A stretch of DNA of 62,453 nucleotides from an uncultured Neglectibacter sp. Lineage in GTDB: Bacteria > Bacillota > Clostridia > Oscillospirales > Acutalibacteraceae. The notes beneath the pieces are model-generated. The model was not told the origin of the DNA and ran no database searches. It was given only the letters and a program-made list of their open reading frames with translations. Position 1 is the first letter of the stretch. Each line of letters starts with the position of its first letter. Below are positions 37,431 to 48,255 of this stretch, piece after piece. Location: the NCBI GenBank assembly GCA_904419785.1, contig CAJFSY010000010.1, positions 1-62,453 of the forward strand. The letters run 5' to 3'. Position numbers and translations under genes: made by a program.

Positions 37431-37751
37431 TCAGGATTCATTCTCCAGAATATCAGAGCCTACGGCTTGCTCTACAGAACGCTTTACCATAGCCATGCCC
37501 ATTCCCGTGTTGCCTGAGAGGCCGGGGATAGGCACCACGGCAGGAAGGGGCAGTTCCCGCAGCCGTTCCAGTTCTTGAGGGATCTGGGCGCAAAGCGCTT
37601 CTGTAATGTAGAGGACAGCATAGTCCTCTTCCGCCAGATGGCGCACAGTTTTCGCGCCGGTTTCGCCGTCGTCTATGGGAAACACTTCCAGCCCCAGAGC
37701 GCCAAAGCCGTAGATGCTGTCTCTGTCTCCCAGTACCGCGATTTTATACAT
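37431..37751 (-). CDS. ntpG: V-type ATPase subunit F (NtpG)
   Basis: 106 residues beginning YKIAVLGDRDSIYGFGALGL, the F-subunit signature, with a LYITEALCAQIP segment. It is a small Rossmann-like protein of the central rotor. It overlaps the end of ntpC by eight bases. Confidence 0.93.
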   Translation of the reverse strand: MYKIAVLGDRDSIYGFGALGLEVFPIDDGETGAKTVRHLAEEDYAVLYITEALCAQIPQELERLRELPLPAVVPIPGLSGNTGMGMAMVKRSVEQAVGSDILENES

Positions 37752-38712
37752 AGGTTTCCCTCAACCTTTCCCGGAGCTTTCCATCCTCTAAGCCGTTGCG
37801 CTTTCCAGAGAGGATGATTCGCACCGTGTCGATTTCCCGCCGTCTGGCTACCGCGTAGGCGAATAGGGGGCCAGCGGAAAAATACTCGCCTTTTTCGCCC
37901 TGGATAAGTTCCATGGCCCGGTCATCCCGCCACTTTTCAAAAGCGGAGGCCGATTTTCGCAATTTTTCCACTCCCTCGCCGTAGGGCGTTGAAGCCAAAT
38001 ATTCCAAAAGTTTTTCCATGCCCCTTGCCGCAGCTTCTGTCAACTCTTTGACGTTCAAAGTCTCGCAGGGAGCCAGAGCTAACTCTAAGAACTCCCGGTT
38101 CTTGTTAGCTTTGCAAGCGCGGGCAGCAGTTTGGATATTGGCTGTTGCCACGGTCCATTCGCTGTATTTCTCCAGCGCGTCTAAACGGCTTTCTTTGCCG
38201 AGCCGCAGGATTTCCTCCAAACAAGCCCGGTCGAGAAATACGTCGCAAAGCTGGCTGTCGCCGGTTTGCAGCAATGTTTGCATGGCTTTTTCAGCAGCTT
38301 CAGCCAAAATGGGGGGGAGGGCGGAAAAATCACGTTCCCGGGCCATGCGCAGCAGATCGTCCGATTCCCACTGCCCGCCGGGAAGGAATACCCCGTGGGG
38401 TTGGGTTTCCGTAGCCGCGCATTTGATGGCCGCTTTCAGATTGTTCCCGTCGATAGGGAGCAGCAAGGGTGCGAACGGAGCGGTATCCTTTGTCAGTTCC
38501 CGCAGGAACGACCAGGTTTTTTCTTCTTCCGCTGCCAGAAGTTCTTCCGGGGAAGAAGAGCCTTCGCCACGTCCCCATCCCTTGTCCCGCAGTACCCGCA
38601 GACACTCTCCCTCATTGGGGCAGGCCATCAGCCGCTCCAGGTCGTTTTTCCCTAAAAGAGACACCTCTCGGGAGCGTACCCGAGCCACCGCGTAGATATA
38701 TTCTTCGCTCAT
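37744..38712 (-). CDS. ntpC: V-type ATPase subunit C/d (rotor socket)
   Basis: 322 residues, all-helical, starting EEYIYAVARVRSREVSLLGK. This is the bacterial homologue of eukaryotic subunit d, which connects the shaft to the c-ring. GGAAGGAGG precedes the start. Confidence 0.92.
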   Translation of the reverse strand: MSEEYIYAVARVRSREVSLLGKNDLERLMACPNEGECLRVLRDKGWGRGEGSSSPEELLAAEEEKTWSFLRELTKDTAPFAPLLLPIDGNNLKAAIKCAATETQPHGVFLPGGQWESDDLLRMARERDFSALPPILAEAAEKAMQTLLQTGDSQLCDVFLDRACLEEILRLGKESRLDALEKYSEWTVATANIQTAARACKANKNREFLELALAPCETLNVKELTEAAARGMEKLLEYLASTPYGEGVEKLRKSASAFEKWRDDRAMELIQGEKGEYFSAGPLFAYAVARRREIDTVRIILSGKRNGLEDGKLRERLRETYV

Positions 38713-38730
38713 GGGTTCCTCCTTCCCGCC

Positions 38731-39324
38731 TTACACTTGGGAGAACAGGATGGTTCCCACTGCGTCTCTCAGTTGGTCATAAGCGTCCCGGAACAAGGCA
38801 GGGAAGGTACAGTCCATCTCGATAGGGCCATATTCCAAAACAAAGCCGCTTTCCAGGTCTCGGGGCGTTTTTGAAACAGTGATCTTTCCCTGAGGCGTTT
38901 CCTGGTCTAGTGCCTGCTGAAAATTAGCGGGCATCCGGTCCAAATCCCGTGCGTTGAGATAGAGCGTTCCCTGGCCCGGCTGGGCAGAGCGCGCTGCCAA
39001 TTCCAACAAAAGGGAAAAATATTCTTCCGTAGGCGCGTTTTCTATGGAATCGCAAACTTGATCCAATGCCTCCCGGATCAGCCGCTGCTTGCAGAGAAGA
39101 AGCTGGTCTCTTTTTTCCAGCAGCGCGGCGGATTCCGCACGCTGCCGGATGGCATCGGCCTGTGCCTGCGCTCTGTCCAAAACTTCTTTGGACTGCCGCT
39201 GCGCTTCTTGTTGGGCCTCTTCCAGGCTGTCCTGGGCTTCCTGTCTGGCTATGGAGAGCAGCGCTTCCGCCTGGCTTTGGGCGTCTTTTTCAATCTGTGC
39301 CAAAATGGCTTCCAGTCCTGTCAT
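38731..39324 (-). CDS. ntpE: V-type ATPase subunit E (peripheral stalk)
   Basis: 197 residues: a long Ala/Gln/Glu-rich coiled coil (to about residue 85) then a globular end. It pairs with the NtpF product to form the stator. AAAGGAGG precedes the start. Confidence 0.9.
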   Translation of the reverse strand: MTGLEAILAQIEKDAQSQAEALLSIARQEAQDSLEEAQQEAQRQSKEVLDRAQAQADAIRQRAESAALLEKRDQLLLCKQRLIREALDQVCDSIENAPTEEYFSLLLELAARSAQPGQGTLYLNARDLDRMPANFQQALDQETPQGKITVSKTPRDLESGFVLEYGPIEMDCTFPALFRDAYDQLRDAVGTILFSQV

Positions 39325-39358
39325 GCGTTCCCCTCCTTTCCAAAGATGCGGCGGGGCA

Positions 39359-41873
<2,515 letters not shown>

Positions 41874-41877
41874 GCTC

Positions 41878-42204
41878 TCACCTCCTTCTAGGGTGGCCCA
41901 ACACAATGCGTTCCGCTTCTCGGGCCACTTGTTCCTGGCGGGATTGTGCACAGGTTCGCAGCTGTTCCTGCTCTTGAAGTGCTTCCTTTTGGATAGCGGC
42001 TTTTCGTTTTTCGCCGTCAGCCTTTGCTACCCCTAAAAGGATTCCCGCACGTTTTCTTGCTTCTTTTACCGCTTCCGCAATGAGCTGCTGGCCTTTGTCG
42101 GCAGCTTCACGGCGCAGCCGTTCGCTTTCTTCTTTTGCCTGCTGGATTGTGTCGCTGGCTTTTTGCTCGGCTTCATTCACAACCCGCATGGTTTCTTTTG
42201 CCAA
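41878..42204 (-). CDS. ntpF: V-type ATPase peripheral stalk subunit G/H (NtpF-like)
   Basis: 108 residues from the TTG at 42204, eight bases after GGGAGG; the next ATG is at 42189. It is one long heptad-like helix rich in Ala, Glu, Lys and Arg (VVNEAEQKASDTIQQAKEES). Position as first gene matches ntpF of the E. hirae operon F-I-K-E-C-G-A-B-D. The sequence family is weakly conserved, so the call rests on structure and position. Confidence 0.83.
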   Translation of the reverse strand: MAKETMRVVNEAEQKASDTIQQAKEESERLRREAADKGQQLIAEAVKEARKRAGILLGVAKADGEKRKAAIQKEALQEQEQLRTCAQSRQEQVAREAERIVLGHPRRR

Positions 42205-42290
42205 ATGTTCCACCTCCCTGCTGTGAGAAGCCTTCCTTCCTCCAAGATAGAAATGGAGGAGGGGCTTTATCACAGGAAAACAGCAAATTC

Positions 42291-42319
42291 ATTATACAGG
42301 ATGGATGCGATATTGTCAA
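42291..42319 (-). promoter_or_regulatory. Consensus sigma-A promoter of the V-ATPase operon
   Basis: On the minus strand TTGACA (42314-42319), exactly 17 bases, and TATAAT (42291-42296): a full consensus match. The predicted start is near 42284, giving a leader of about 80 bases before ntpF. Confidence 0.88.
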
Positions 42320-42415
42320 AAATAAAATATATAAAAAAATAATTTTATAAAAAACTTAAAAATTATTCCTCTCCTTTATGACTAAACCCACAGAGAAAGG
42401 CTTTATCAATAAACA

Positions 42416-42447
42416 AAATAGGCAGAGGAAATTTCCTCTGCCTATTT
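42416..42447. terminator. Perfect palindromic terminator of the PPIase gene
   Basis: AAATAGGCAGAGGAAA (42416-42431) is followed by its exact complement to 42447, with further A/T on both sides. It lies 14 bases after the end of the minus-strand PPIase gene. Confidence 0.82.
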
Positions 42448-42460
42448 ATGTTAGCCTATA

Positions 42461-43642
42461 TTAGCCTTCCGAACTGGTGCTTTCGCTAGAAGTGGTTTCC
42501 TGATCGGAACTTGCTTCGGAACTGGCGCTGCTTTCAGAATTGGAGCTTTCTTCAGCGCTGGAAGATTCTGCCGATTCTTCGGAGGAGGTGCCATTGCGGT
42601 TGCTGTCGCTTACCAGAGAAGTAACCTTGATGCTGTCGATAGCGGCCTGGTTCAACTCTATGCCTTCCACAGAAGAGGCCTGCTCCAGCACATAATCGTT
42701 GAATTCTTTGCCCTTCATTTCAGACAGAAGGGAAGAGAGCTGCTCTTCATTGCCGGCGACGTTTTCGTCGTAATAGTCTTTAATGGAGAGTTTGCGCAGA
42801 ACGAGGTAACCCGTGTTTGTCTCCACAACGGTAGCCTCATCTTCATCTACAGAGTTTAATCCATCAAAGACCTCGCTGGACAAGTTATCAGATTTCACAG
42901 CCATGGGGCCCATGTAAGAAGACTCATTGCCGGAATCTTTCGCGTAATCGTCCGCCGCTTCGCTTAAGGTCATATCGCCTTTATTGATCTTGTCCACATA
43001 TTCGTCCAACTGTTCTTTCAATGCGGTCTTTTCCTCGTCGGAAAGGCTTACGCTTTCACCCTCGTCGTTGGTGGTGCTCAAGGAAGCATAGAAATACTCA
43101 TAATTGGTATAAGCGCCGCAGTAATATTCTTCTATAGCGCCGTCTTCCAAAGCCAGTTCGCCGCCTTCACCATACATAGCGGCCATCAGCTTTTGCAGCT
43201 TGGTGCCGTAGAGGGAATAGGTTTGCTCAAAAGATGCGCGGGAAATGCCCATAGGCTCCATGGTGGTCTGATAATAGGACCAAACGTTGTTGGTGGTGCT
43301 TTCCACTTGCTGCTGGTCCTCTTCGGTTATCTCCAGACCATATTCCTCGAATTTGTCGCCAACATAGTAATAAGCCTTCAAATACTTCATGGCCAAGTCT
43401 TTGATCCATTGGGTAGCATCCTGGCCTTCTATCTCAGAATCGAGAACAGATGTATCTGTGCCCACCTTGTTTGCGGCTTCCATATAAGCGCTGTACAAAT
43501 AGTAAATGTACCCGCCAATGGGAAGCTGGTCATCGCCTTGACGGGCGGCCCAGGTTTTATTCTCATCATAGCAGCCGGCGAAGCTGAGGCACAAAGCCAA
43601 AGAAAGCGCTACAGCTACGACTCGTTTCCAAATGTTTCTCAT
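42461..43642 (-). CDS. PrsA/SurA-like lipoprotein peptidyl-prolyl isomerase or foldase
   Basis: 393 residues. A lipoprotein signal ends in LSFAGC (lipobox, Cys at about 24). The middle has the SurA-N/PpiC-type layout, with a PPIase-like stretch SYMGPMAVKSDNLSSEVFDG and TGYLVLRKLSIKDYY. The last about 40 residues are a low-complexity Ser/Glu tail. It is an exported folding helper on the outer face of the membrane. It has its own strong promoter. Confidence 0.82.
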   Translation of the reverse strand: MRNIWKRVVAVALSLALCLSFAGCYDENKTWAARQGDDQLPIGGYIYYLYSAYMEAANKVGTDTSVLDSEIEGQDATQWIKDLAMKYLKAYYYVGDKFEEYGLEITEEDQQQVESTTNNVWSYYQTTMEPMGISRASFEQTYSLYGTKLQKLMAAMYGEGGELALEDGAIEEYYCGAYTNYEYFYASLSTTNDEGESVSLSDEEKTALKEQLDEYVDKINKGDMTLSEAADDYAKDSGNESSYMGPMAVKSDNLSSEVFDGLNSVDEDEATVVETNTGYLVLRKLSIKDYYDENVAGNEEQLSSLLSEMKGKEFNDYVLEQASSVEGIELNQAAIDSIKVTSLVSDSNRNGTSSEESAESSSAEESSNSESSASSEASSDQETTSSESTSSEG

Positions 43643-43693
43643 GGGTGATCAGCCTTTCAAAAATTTAGTGTTTTTTTGCAAAGAACGACAAAC

Positions 43694-43722
43694 ATTATAC
43701 TCCATTTTTTTTAGTTTGTCTA
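43694..43722 (-). promoter_or_regulatory. Predicted sigma-A promoter of the foldase gene
   Basis: On the minus strand TAGACA (43717-43722), 17 bases, TATAAT (43694-43699), about 50 bases before the start codon and just after the mfd stop. Confidence 0.75.
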
Positions 43723-43745
43723 CACGGAAATTGTGAATAACCAGC

Positions 43746-46700
43746 TCAAGCGTGTGCTGAGGTTTCCTGCATGGCGGCAAGGGTTTCGCCCAGCGCTTGG
43801 GTTGGGGGAGCGCCAGCCATTTTCACGCTGATATAGGGCTTGCTCCCAGCGCTGAGCAGTACCCGCCCTCCCAGCGCTTTGATCAAAGGGGCCACCTGCT
43901 GCATATCGAACTTCTCTTTGTAGATGAGCAGGGAGTCCCCTTGTTGTTTTACTTCTGTAATCCCCAACCGGGCAGCGGCATTGCGCAGCATGGCCACATC
44001 CAGCAGCCCCTTGACTGAAGCGGGAGGTTCGCCGAACCGGTCGATCAGTTCGTCCATCACGTCCATGGCATCCTCTTGGGTTTCCACTTCGGCGATGCGC
44101 CGGTATACGTCCAGCCGCAGGCTCAGGCTGTCGATATAGCTTTCCGGAATGTGGGCCTGCACCTGCATATCCACCAGGCAGTCCTGGTCCACCGGACGGG
44201 CAGGTGCTTCGCCTTTCATCAAGGCCACCGCCTCGTTCAGAAGCTTTACATACATGTCGTAACCCACGGCTTCCATGTGGCCGTGCTGTTCGCCGCCCAG
44301 AACGTTTCCGGCGCCGCGGATTTCCAAATCCCGCATGGCGATTTTAAAGCCCGAGCCGAACTCGGTGAACTCCCGGATGGCGGAAAGCCGTTTTTGGGCG
44401 ATTTCCGTCAACGCTTTGTTGGGGGTGTAAGTCAGGTAAGCGTAGGCGCGGCGGGTGCTGCGGCCTACCCGGCCGCGAAGCTGATGCAGCTGGGAAAGCC
44501 CCATGCGGTCGGCGTTTTCGATGATCAGGGTGTTGGCAGTGGGAACATCCACGCCTGTCTCGATGATGGTGGTGCATACCAGCACATTGATCTCGTGGTC
44601 CAGCAGCTGCCTCCACACCTCAGAAAGCTCTTCCTCGGTCATTTTTCCATGGCCGATGCCGATGCGGGCCTCGGGCACTCTTTGCTGGATGAGGTTGGCA
44701 GTGCTCTGGATGGATGCCACGTCGTTGTGGAGATAGTACACTTGGCCACCGCGCCGCAGTTCCCGGCGGATAGCGTCTGAAATCACACCGGGGTCGTATT
44801 CCAGAACATAGGTCTGTACCGGATGCCGGTCGTGGGGAGCTTCTTCGATGACAGACATGTCCCGGATGCCGGAAAGCGCCATGTTCAGCGTGCGGGGGAT
44901 AGGGGTGGCCGACAAGGTGAGCACATCCGCACTCTGGCACATCTGTTTGAGCTTTTCTTTTTGTGCCACGCCAAAGCGCTGTTCCTCGTCGATGATGACC
45001 AACCCCAGGTCATGGAACTTCACGTCTTTTGAAACCAGCCGGTGAGTGCCTACCACCAGGTCCACGCTGCCTCGCTTCACGCGCCGGAGAATCTCATCTT
45101 GCTGTTTGGGAGTGCGGAACCGCGAAAGCAGTTCCACGTCTATGGGGAACCCTTCCATCCTGCGAAGGATGGTCTGGTAGTGCTGCCATGCCAGAATGGT
45201 GGTAGGCACTAAGATGGCGCATTGTTTTCCCGCGGTAACACATTTGAACGCCGCCCGCAAAGCAACTTCCGTTTTGCCGAAGCCCACGTCTCCGCAGAGC
45301 AGCCGGTCCATTGGCACGTCACGTTCCATGTCATCTTTGATCTCGTTAATGCAGCGCAGCTGGTCCTCGGTTTCGTCAAAAGGAAAATGGGACTCGAAAT
45401 CCCGCTGCCATTCCCCGTCAGGGGGGAAGGGGAAGCCTTTTTGCTGCATCCGCTGGGCGTAAAGCTGAATCAGTTCTTTGGCGATATCCTTCACAGCCGT
45501 GCGGACTTTGGTTTTCTGCTTTTGCCAGTCGCTGCCGCCCAGCCGGTTCAGTTTAATGGCGGAATCTTCTCTGGGACCAATATATTTTGAGACCAAATCC
45601 AGCTGGGTGACGGGGACGTACAGGGTGTCGTTTTTGGCGTAGCGCAGCTTGATATAGTCTTTAGTGACGCCGTTCATTTCCAGTTTGTGGATGCCTTCAA
45701 ACACACCGATGCCGTGAGTGGTGTGCACCACATAATCCCCGGGAGAAAGTTCCGAGAGGCTGGAAATCTCCTTGGAATTCTTATCGCGCTTTACCCGTTT
45801 GCGCTTGACTTCCGTCATGCGGCCATGGGTGATCAAAACGAAATTGGCTTCCGGCAGCTCGAATCCTGCGGAAAGGGACCCGAGAGTGACGGTGACCGTC
45901 CCTGCCGCGGCGGTGGAAGCGGTGTCCAGCCAAGCGGCGGGCAGGCCGGCTTGCTTCAAATCTTCCGCCAGGGCAGTGCCGGCCCGTTCTGTGCCTGCCA
46001 GGACTACACAGGAGCGGCCTTGGTCCACCAGGGGCTTTAAGTCCTCAGCCAAAAGCTGCACGCCGCCTCCCCAGGGGGAAATCTGTTTGACGGTCATATT
46101 TACCAAAGTGCTTATGGGTATCTCGTAACTGCCCCGGGCGAACAGGTCCGCGAACAGGGCGGGGGTCTCCTGAGCGCGACCCAAGGCATATTCCCAGTCT
46201 TCGCTGTATTTGTCCAACCCCTTGCACAGCAGGCCGTCGGATAAAAAGCTTTTCAAATCTTCGCCCCATTGCCACAGGGAGGTGCGCATCCGTTCTTTGA
46301 GTTTGTTCCCTTCCGAAAATACCAGCAGGCTGTTTTCTGGGGGAAAATAGTCGAACAGCGTGGCGGTTTCGGGATAAACCAGAGTAATGAATTTATCCAA
46401 GGAACCCACATGCAGGCCGTTTTTCAATTTGTCGGCTTCGCTGTGAAGGATTTCTTTTGCTTTGGGGGCGGTTTTCCCCCGAAGGGAAGAAGCCAGTTTT
46501 TCGATTTTTTGCGCCAGAATCTCCGGCTTTTCCGGGATGACTTCCACGCAGGGAGCGAGAGTCACCGCGTCCACAGGGTCGGTGCGCCGTTGATTCTCTA
46601 TATCAAAATAGGAGAGGGAGTCGATTTCGTCTCCCCAAAATTCCGCGCGCACAGGGGCGGTATCGTTAGGGGAGAAGAAGTCCACAATGCCGCCGCGATG

Positions 46701-47219
46701 GCTGAACTGGCCAGGCCCTTCGATCTGATCTTCCCGGGTGTAGCCGCAGTTCACCAGCGCGGCCAAAAGATCGTCGATTTCCATCTGAGTCCCGGCTTCC
46801 ACAGGGAAAAGCCGTTTTTTCAATTCGCCGGGCCCCATGGTATATTGCAAGGCCGCGTCCATGCAGGCTACAATACAGTCGCACCCACCGCTTTCAAGCT
46901 TGGAGAGCGCTTCCAGCCGCAGCCGTTCATATTCGTGGGAAGTGCCTGCCGTATCCCGAAAGTTGAAATCCCGCAAGGGGTATGGAACGGGGCGCATTCC
47001 CAGGGTTCTTAAATCTTCGCAGAAGCGCTGGGCTTCCGCTTCGTCCGCAGCCAGTACCAGAGCTTTTCGCCCGGTTTTTTGACACAGGGCCGCTGTGATA
47101 CAGCATTTGTGGATTCCGGAAAGTCCCGTGGCTACCGCGGGCATGGCGCCTTGTTCCAACGCCTGCTCCAAGCGGGTATAGTCCGGCCAGCGTTGTAATG
47201 CGTTGCGGATGAGTTTCAT
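43746..47219 (-). CDS. mfd: Transcription-repair coupling factor Mfd
   Basis: 1,157 residues, full length. An N-terminal UvrB-like region is followed by the RNA-polymerase-interacting CarD-like domain ([20 protein letters not shown]), then the RecG-like translocase with Walker [16 protein letters not shown] and the DEEQ box [27 protein letters not shown] and the C-terminal D7 domain. It removes stalled polymerase from lesions and recruits UvrA. It is 46 bases after pth. Confidence 0.97.
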   Translation of the reverse strand: MKLIRNALQRWPDYTRLEQALEQGAMPAVATGLSGIHKCCITAALCQKTGRKALVLAADEAEAQRFCEDLRTLGMRPVPYPLRDFNFRDTAGTSHEYERLRLEALSKLESGGCDCIVACMDAALQYTMGPGELKKRLFPVEAGTQMEIDDLLAALVNCGYTREDQIEGPGQFSHRGGIVDFFSPNDTAPVRAEFWGDEIDSLSYFDIENQRRTDPVDAVTLAPCVEVIPEKPEILAQKIEKLASSLRGKTAPKAKEILHSEADKLKNGLHVGSLDKFITLVYPETATLFDYFPPENSLLVFSEGNKLKERMRTSLWQWGEDLKSFLSDGLLCKGLDKYSEDWEYALGRAQETPALFADLFARGSYEIPISTLVNMTVKQISPWGGGVQLLAEDLKPLVDQGRSCVVLAGTERAGTALAEDLKQAGLPAAWLDTASTAAAGTVTVTLGSLSAGFELPEANFVLITHGRMTEVKRKRVKRDKNSKEISSLSELSPGDYVVHTTHGIGVFEGIHKLEMNGVTKDYIKLRYAKNDTLYVPVTQLDLVSKYIGPREDSAIKLNRLGGSDWQKQKTKVRTAVKDIAKELIQLYAQRMQQKGFPFPPDGEWQRDFESHFPFDETEDQLRCINEIKDDMERDVPMDRLLCGDVGFGKTEVALRAAFKCVTAGKQCAILVPTTILAWQHYQTILRRMEGFPIDVELLSRFRTPKQQDEILRRVKRGSVDLVVGTHRLVSKDVKFHDLGLVIIDEEQRFGVAQKEKLKQMCQSADVLTLSATPIPRTLNMALSGIRDMSVIEEAPHDRHPVQTYVLEYDPGVISDAIRRELRRGGQVYYLHNDVASIQSTANLIQQRVPEARIGIGHGKMTEEELSEVWRQLLDHEINVLVCTTIIETGVDVPTANTLIIENADRMGLSQLHQLRGRVGRSTRRAYAYLTYTPNKALTEIAQKRLSAIREFTEFGSGFKIAMRDLEIRGAGNVLGGEQHGHMEAVGYDMYVKLLNEAVALMKGEAPARPVDQDCLVDMQVQAHIPESYIDSLSLRLDVYRRIAEVETQEDAMDVMDELIDRFGEPPASVKGLLDVAMLRNAAARLGITEVKQQGDSLLIYKEKFDMQQVAPLIKALGGRVLLSAGSKPYISVKMAGAPPTQALGETLAAMQETSAHA

Positions 47220-47265
47220 TGCGCTTCTCCTTTCTCTGCTGCCTTTGCCTAAACAAAAGCGCGTT

Positions 47266-47874
47266 TTAACTATTGTATAAATTCATGGCCCGGTCTATGT
47301 CACCGCGGACAATGAGCTCAGCGGCGGCAGCGGCGTTTTCCAGGGCGATGTCCAGGTCTTTTTGCTCCTGCGGCGTGAAGCGGGAAAGCACCCAGTCCGC
47401 CAGGTTGTAATCGGGATGGGGCTTTTTTCCAACGCCCAGCTTGATGCGGGGGAATTGATCCGAGCCGGTGAGGTAAAGGATGTTTTTGATCCCGTTGTGC
47501 CCTCCGTCGCTGCCTTTTCGGCGGATGCGCAGTTTGCCGGGCTCTAAGCTGATATCGTCAAAAAGGATGAGCACTCGTTCTGGCGGGAGTTTGTAAAAGC
47601 TCATGGCTTCTTTTACCGATTGGCCGCTGAGGTTCATATAGGTAGAGGGCTTCAAAAGCAGGACTTTTTTTCCACCTAAAGAGCATTCTCCCACCGTGCC
47701 TTTGAATTTGATCCGTTTGATGTCTGTGTGGTTTTTCTGGGCAATCTTGTCCAGCGCCATAAAGCCGGCGTTATGACGGGTGTTTTCATATTCTTTCCCC
47801 GGATTCCCCAAACCTACCAGAAGAAATTCCACAGGGCCGGGGGAGGGGGTGTTTTTTTGAAAAAAGCGCAGCAT
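47266..47874 (-). CDS. pth: Peptidyl-tRNA hydrolase
   Basis: 202 residues from the ATG at 47874, whose ribosome site is GGAGGTG; an upstream ATG at 47889 lies inside that site. LLVGLGNPGKEYENTRHNAG contains the catalytic His, and LLKPSTYMNLSGQSV, LIFDDISLEPGKLRIRRKGS and GGHNGIKN are standard motifs. It recycles peptidyl-tRNA. It carries a short extra N-terminus before the core. mfd follows, a common pairing in Firmicutes. Confidence 0.96.
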   Translation of the reverse strand: MLRFFQKNTPSPGPVEFLLVGLGNPGKEYENTRHNAGFMALDKIAQKNHTDIKRIKFKGTVGECSLGGKKVLLLKPSTYMNLSGQSVKEAMSFYKLPPERVLILFDDISLEPGKLRIRRKGSDGGHNGIKNILYLTGSDQFPRIKLGVGKKPHPDYNLADWVLSRFTPQEQKDLDIALENAAAAAELIVRGDIDRAMNLYNS

Positions 47875-47913
47875 CACTTGCACCTCCATAAAATAGATGA
47901 GAAATTTGCCGCA

Positions 47914-47956
47914 GGCACAACAGCAGGGCGGGCCGGAGCTGCCGGCCCGCCTGTGC
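47914..47956. other. GC-rich hairpin in the pth-mfd leader
   Basis: A perfect 10-bp stem, GGCGGGCCGG (47927-47936) / CCGGCCCGCC (47942-47951), is extended by GCACA/TGTGC after a bulge. It lies between the predicted pth promoter and the pth start codon. The plus-strand side is followed by TTTCTTTAAA, so it would work as a terminator for a rightward transcript, although no rightward gene precedes it. Confidence 0.7.
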
Positions 47957-47975
47957 TTTCTTTAAATGCGTATAC

Positions 47976-48022
47976 ATTTTTACTATGTTTATTATGCCAA
48001 AGAAATTTCACTTTTGCAAGAC
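47976..48022 (-). promoter_or_regulatory. Predicted promoter for pth-mfd
   Basis: On the minus strand a -35-like TTGCAA (about 48015-48020), 17 bases, and CATAAT (about 47992-47997), placing the start near 47985 and the GC hairpin inside the leader. Confidence 0.6.
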
Positions 48023-48118
48023 CTTGCCAACCCAAAACAGGAAAAGCCTATTTTTCCTAAAAGCTGTAAAAAATATTTGGTTTTCTTCTATTTAGCTATG
48101 GCATTTTCGAAAACATTT

Positions 48119-48255
48119 TGCTATAATTCTTCATAGGAACCCCGATGGACGGGCTTTTTTGGCCTGCTCGGGTATCCCATTCTGCTGTCACCCGGAAGGG
48201 CCATGACCCCTTGGTCCAGCGTCCGGTTGAACATTATTAGGAGGTTTTGATACCA
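48119..48255 (+). promoter_or_regulatory. ppdK promoter and long structured leader
   Basis: An extended -10 element TGCTATAAT (48119-48127) has no good -35. About 120 transcribed bases follow before the start codon, with GC-rich hairpins (for example GGGCCA / TGGTCC at about 48205-48225). No known riboswitch class was recognised. AGGAGG is at 48239-48244. Confidence 0.55.
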
